Shown in pieces: positions 63,847 to 64,000 of a stretch of DNA of 64,000 nucleotides. Both the position numbers and the translations under genes were made by a program. How positions within the stretch are numbered: the first letter of the stretch is position 1; every line of letters begins with the position of its first letter. Under the pieces are notes generated by a model. That model made no database searches. It saw only the letters and a program-made list of their open reading frames with translations, and was not told the DNA's origin. Origin of the DNA: Alloascoidea africana (Eukaryota > Ascomycota > Alloascoideomycetes > Alloascoideales > Alloascoideaceae); assembly GCA_030581615.1 (NCBI GenBank), contig JAKTTT010000016.1, positions 310,001 through 374,000 on the forward strand. The letters are read 5' to 3'.

Positions 63847-64000
63847 GGTGATAGGAATGAATTAATCCTTTTGGAGAAGGTAGGCAATGTGTAAACATGA
63901 ATGGAAGACGACTGGAGTAATGGTACAAAATCATAAGGGCGCGTAAGCAAGCAACAGGCGAACTCCAAAGAGACTCAGCCACGAACTGATGACTTGGGGC
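63847..64000. other. Window end, upstream of arrestin gene
   Basis: Probable promoter or leader of the ECM21-type gene; an in-frame stop lies just upstream of the chosen ATG. Nothing else recognised. Confidence 0.35.

Noticed and set aside
1-64000. tRNA, 5S/rRNA genes and CRISPR arrays
   Set aside because: Searched by eye for A/B-box text such as GGTTCGAATCC and for regular spacer repeats; none found. A covariance-model scan would be decisive.
1-64000. CTG reassigned (CTG-Ser or CTG-Ala clade)
   Set aside because: CTG occurs at conserved leucines in RAB5 (KLVLLG) and RPL27 (TKLNF), so standard decoding fits.

Overview
The window is fungal nuclear DNA, most likely from an early-branching budding yeast or another intron-retaining ascomycete. 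Four observations support this. The gene set is ascomycete (TOS1-like and SUR1/CSG1-like cell-surface genes, fungal Mediator 4, UTP10, YCS4, an ECM21-type alpha-arrestin). Introns are short (about 50-120 nt) with GTATGT/GTAAGT donors and near-perfect TACTAAC branch points, at a density far above Saccharomyces: about 38 coding introns in 14 of 24 well-supported genes. CWC27 is present, which from memory S. cerevisiae lacks. CTG falls at conserved leucines in RAB5 and RPL27, so the code looks standard rather than CTG-Ser or CTG-Ala. The species call is inference.

Layout. 0.5-9.7 kb: MVP1-like sorting nexin and condensin YCS4 in tandem, then RIB3 convergent with cytosolic TrpRS. 11-15 kb: a very long PDK1/PKH-type kinase. 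16.6-19.2 kb: an orphan N-terminal domain of the fungal DUF6589 family, divergent from RPL27. 19.2-22.9 kb: gene-poor. 23-32 kb: a Myb/SANT-like gene facing a minus-strand run FAHD1, MED4, DCS1, SEC22; then a PPxY alpha-arrestin and a seven-exon RAB5. 32.3-38.6 kb: HSP10 and UTP10 share a 216-bp divergent promoter. 38.8-42.1 kb: UNC50/GMH1 and the ATPase inhibitor IF1. 42-51.8 kb: mostly gene-poor, with one clear small spliced gene of unknown function and several weak coding-like stretches. 51.8-54.9 kb: TVP15-like and SUR1-like genes separated by a GC-rich island. 57-63.9 kb: TOS1-like, CWC27 and an ECM21-type arrestin, with a short assembly gap at 62.34 kb.

Themes. Membrane traffic is well represented (MVP1, SEC22, RAB5, UNC50, TVP15, two alpha-arrestins, a PDK1-type kinase). 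I see no mobile-element cluster, CRISPR or defence island. The most unusual signals are splicing ones: a 4-nt internal exon in UNC50 and a 7-nt internal exon in TVP15, both forced by reading frame and by family conservation, plus 18-, 20- and 27-nt exons in MVP1 and RAB5 and an ATG-only coding exon in HSP10. Promoters hold readable sites: a perfect heat-shock element at HSP10, a PAC-like box at UTP10, a Homol-D/Homol-E-like module at RPL27, a Gcn4-type site at TrpRS and a HAP-type CCAAT site at IF1. All exon joins were made by eye and need transcript data.
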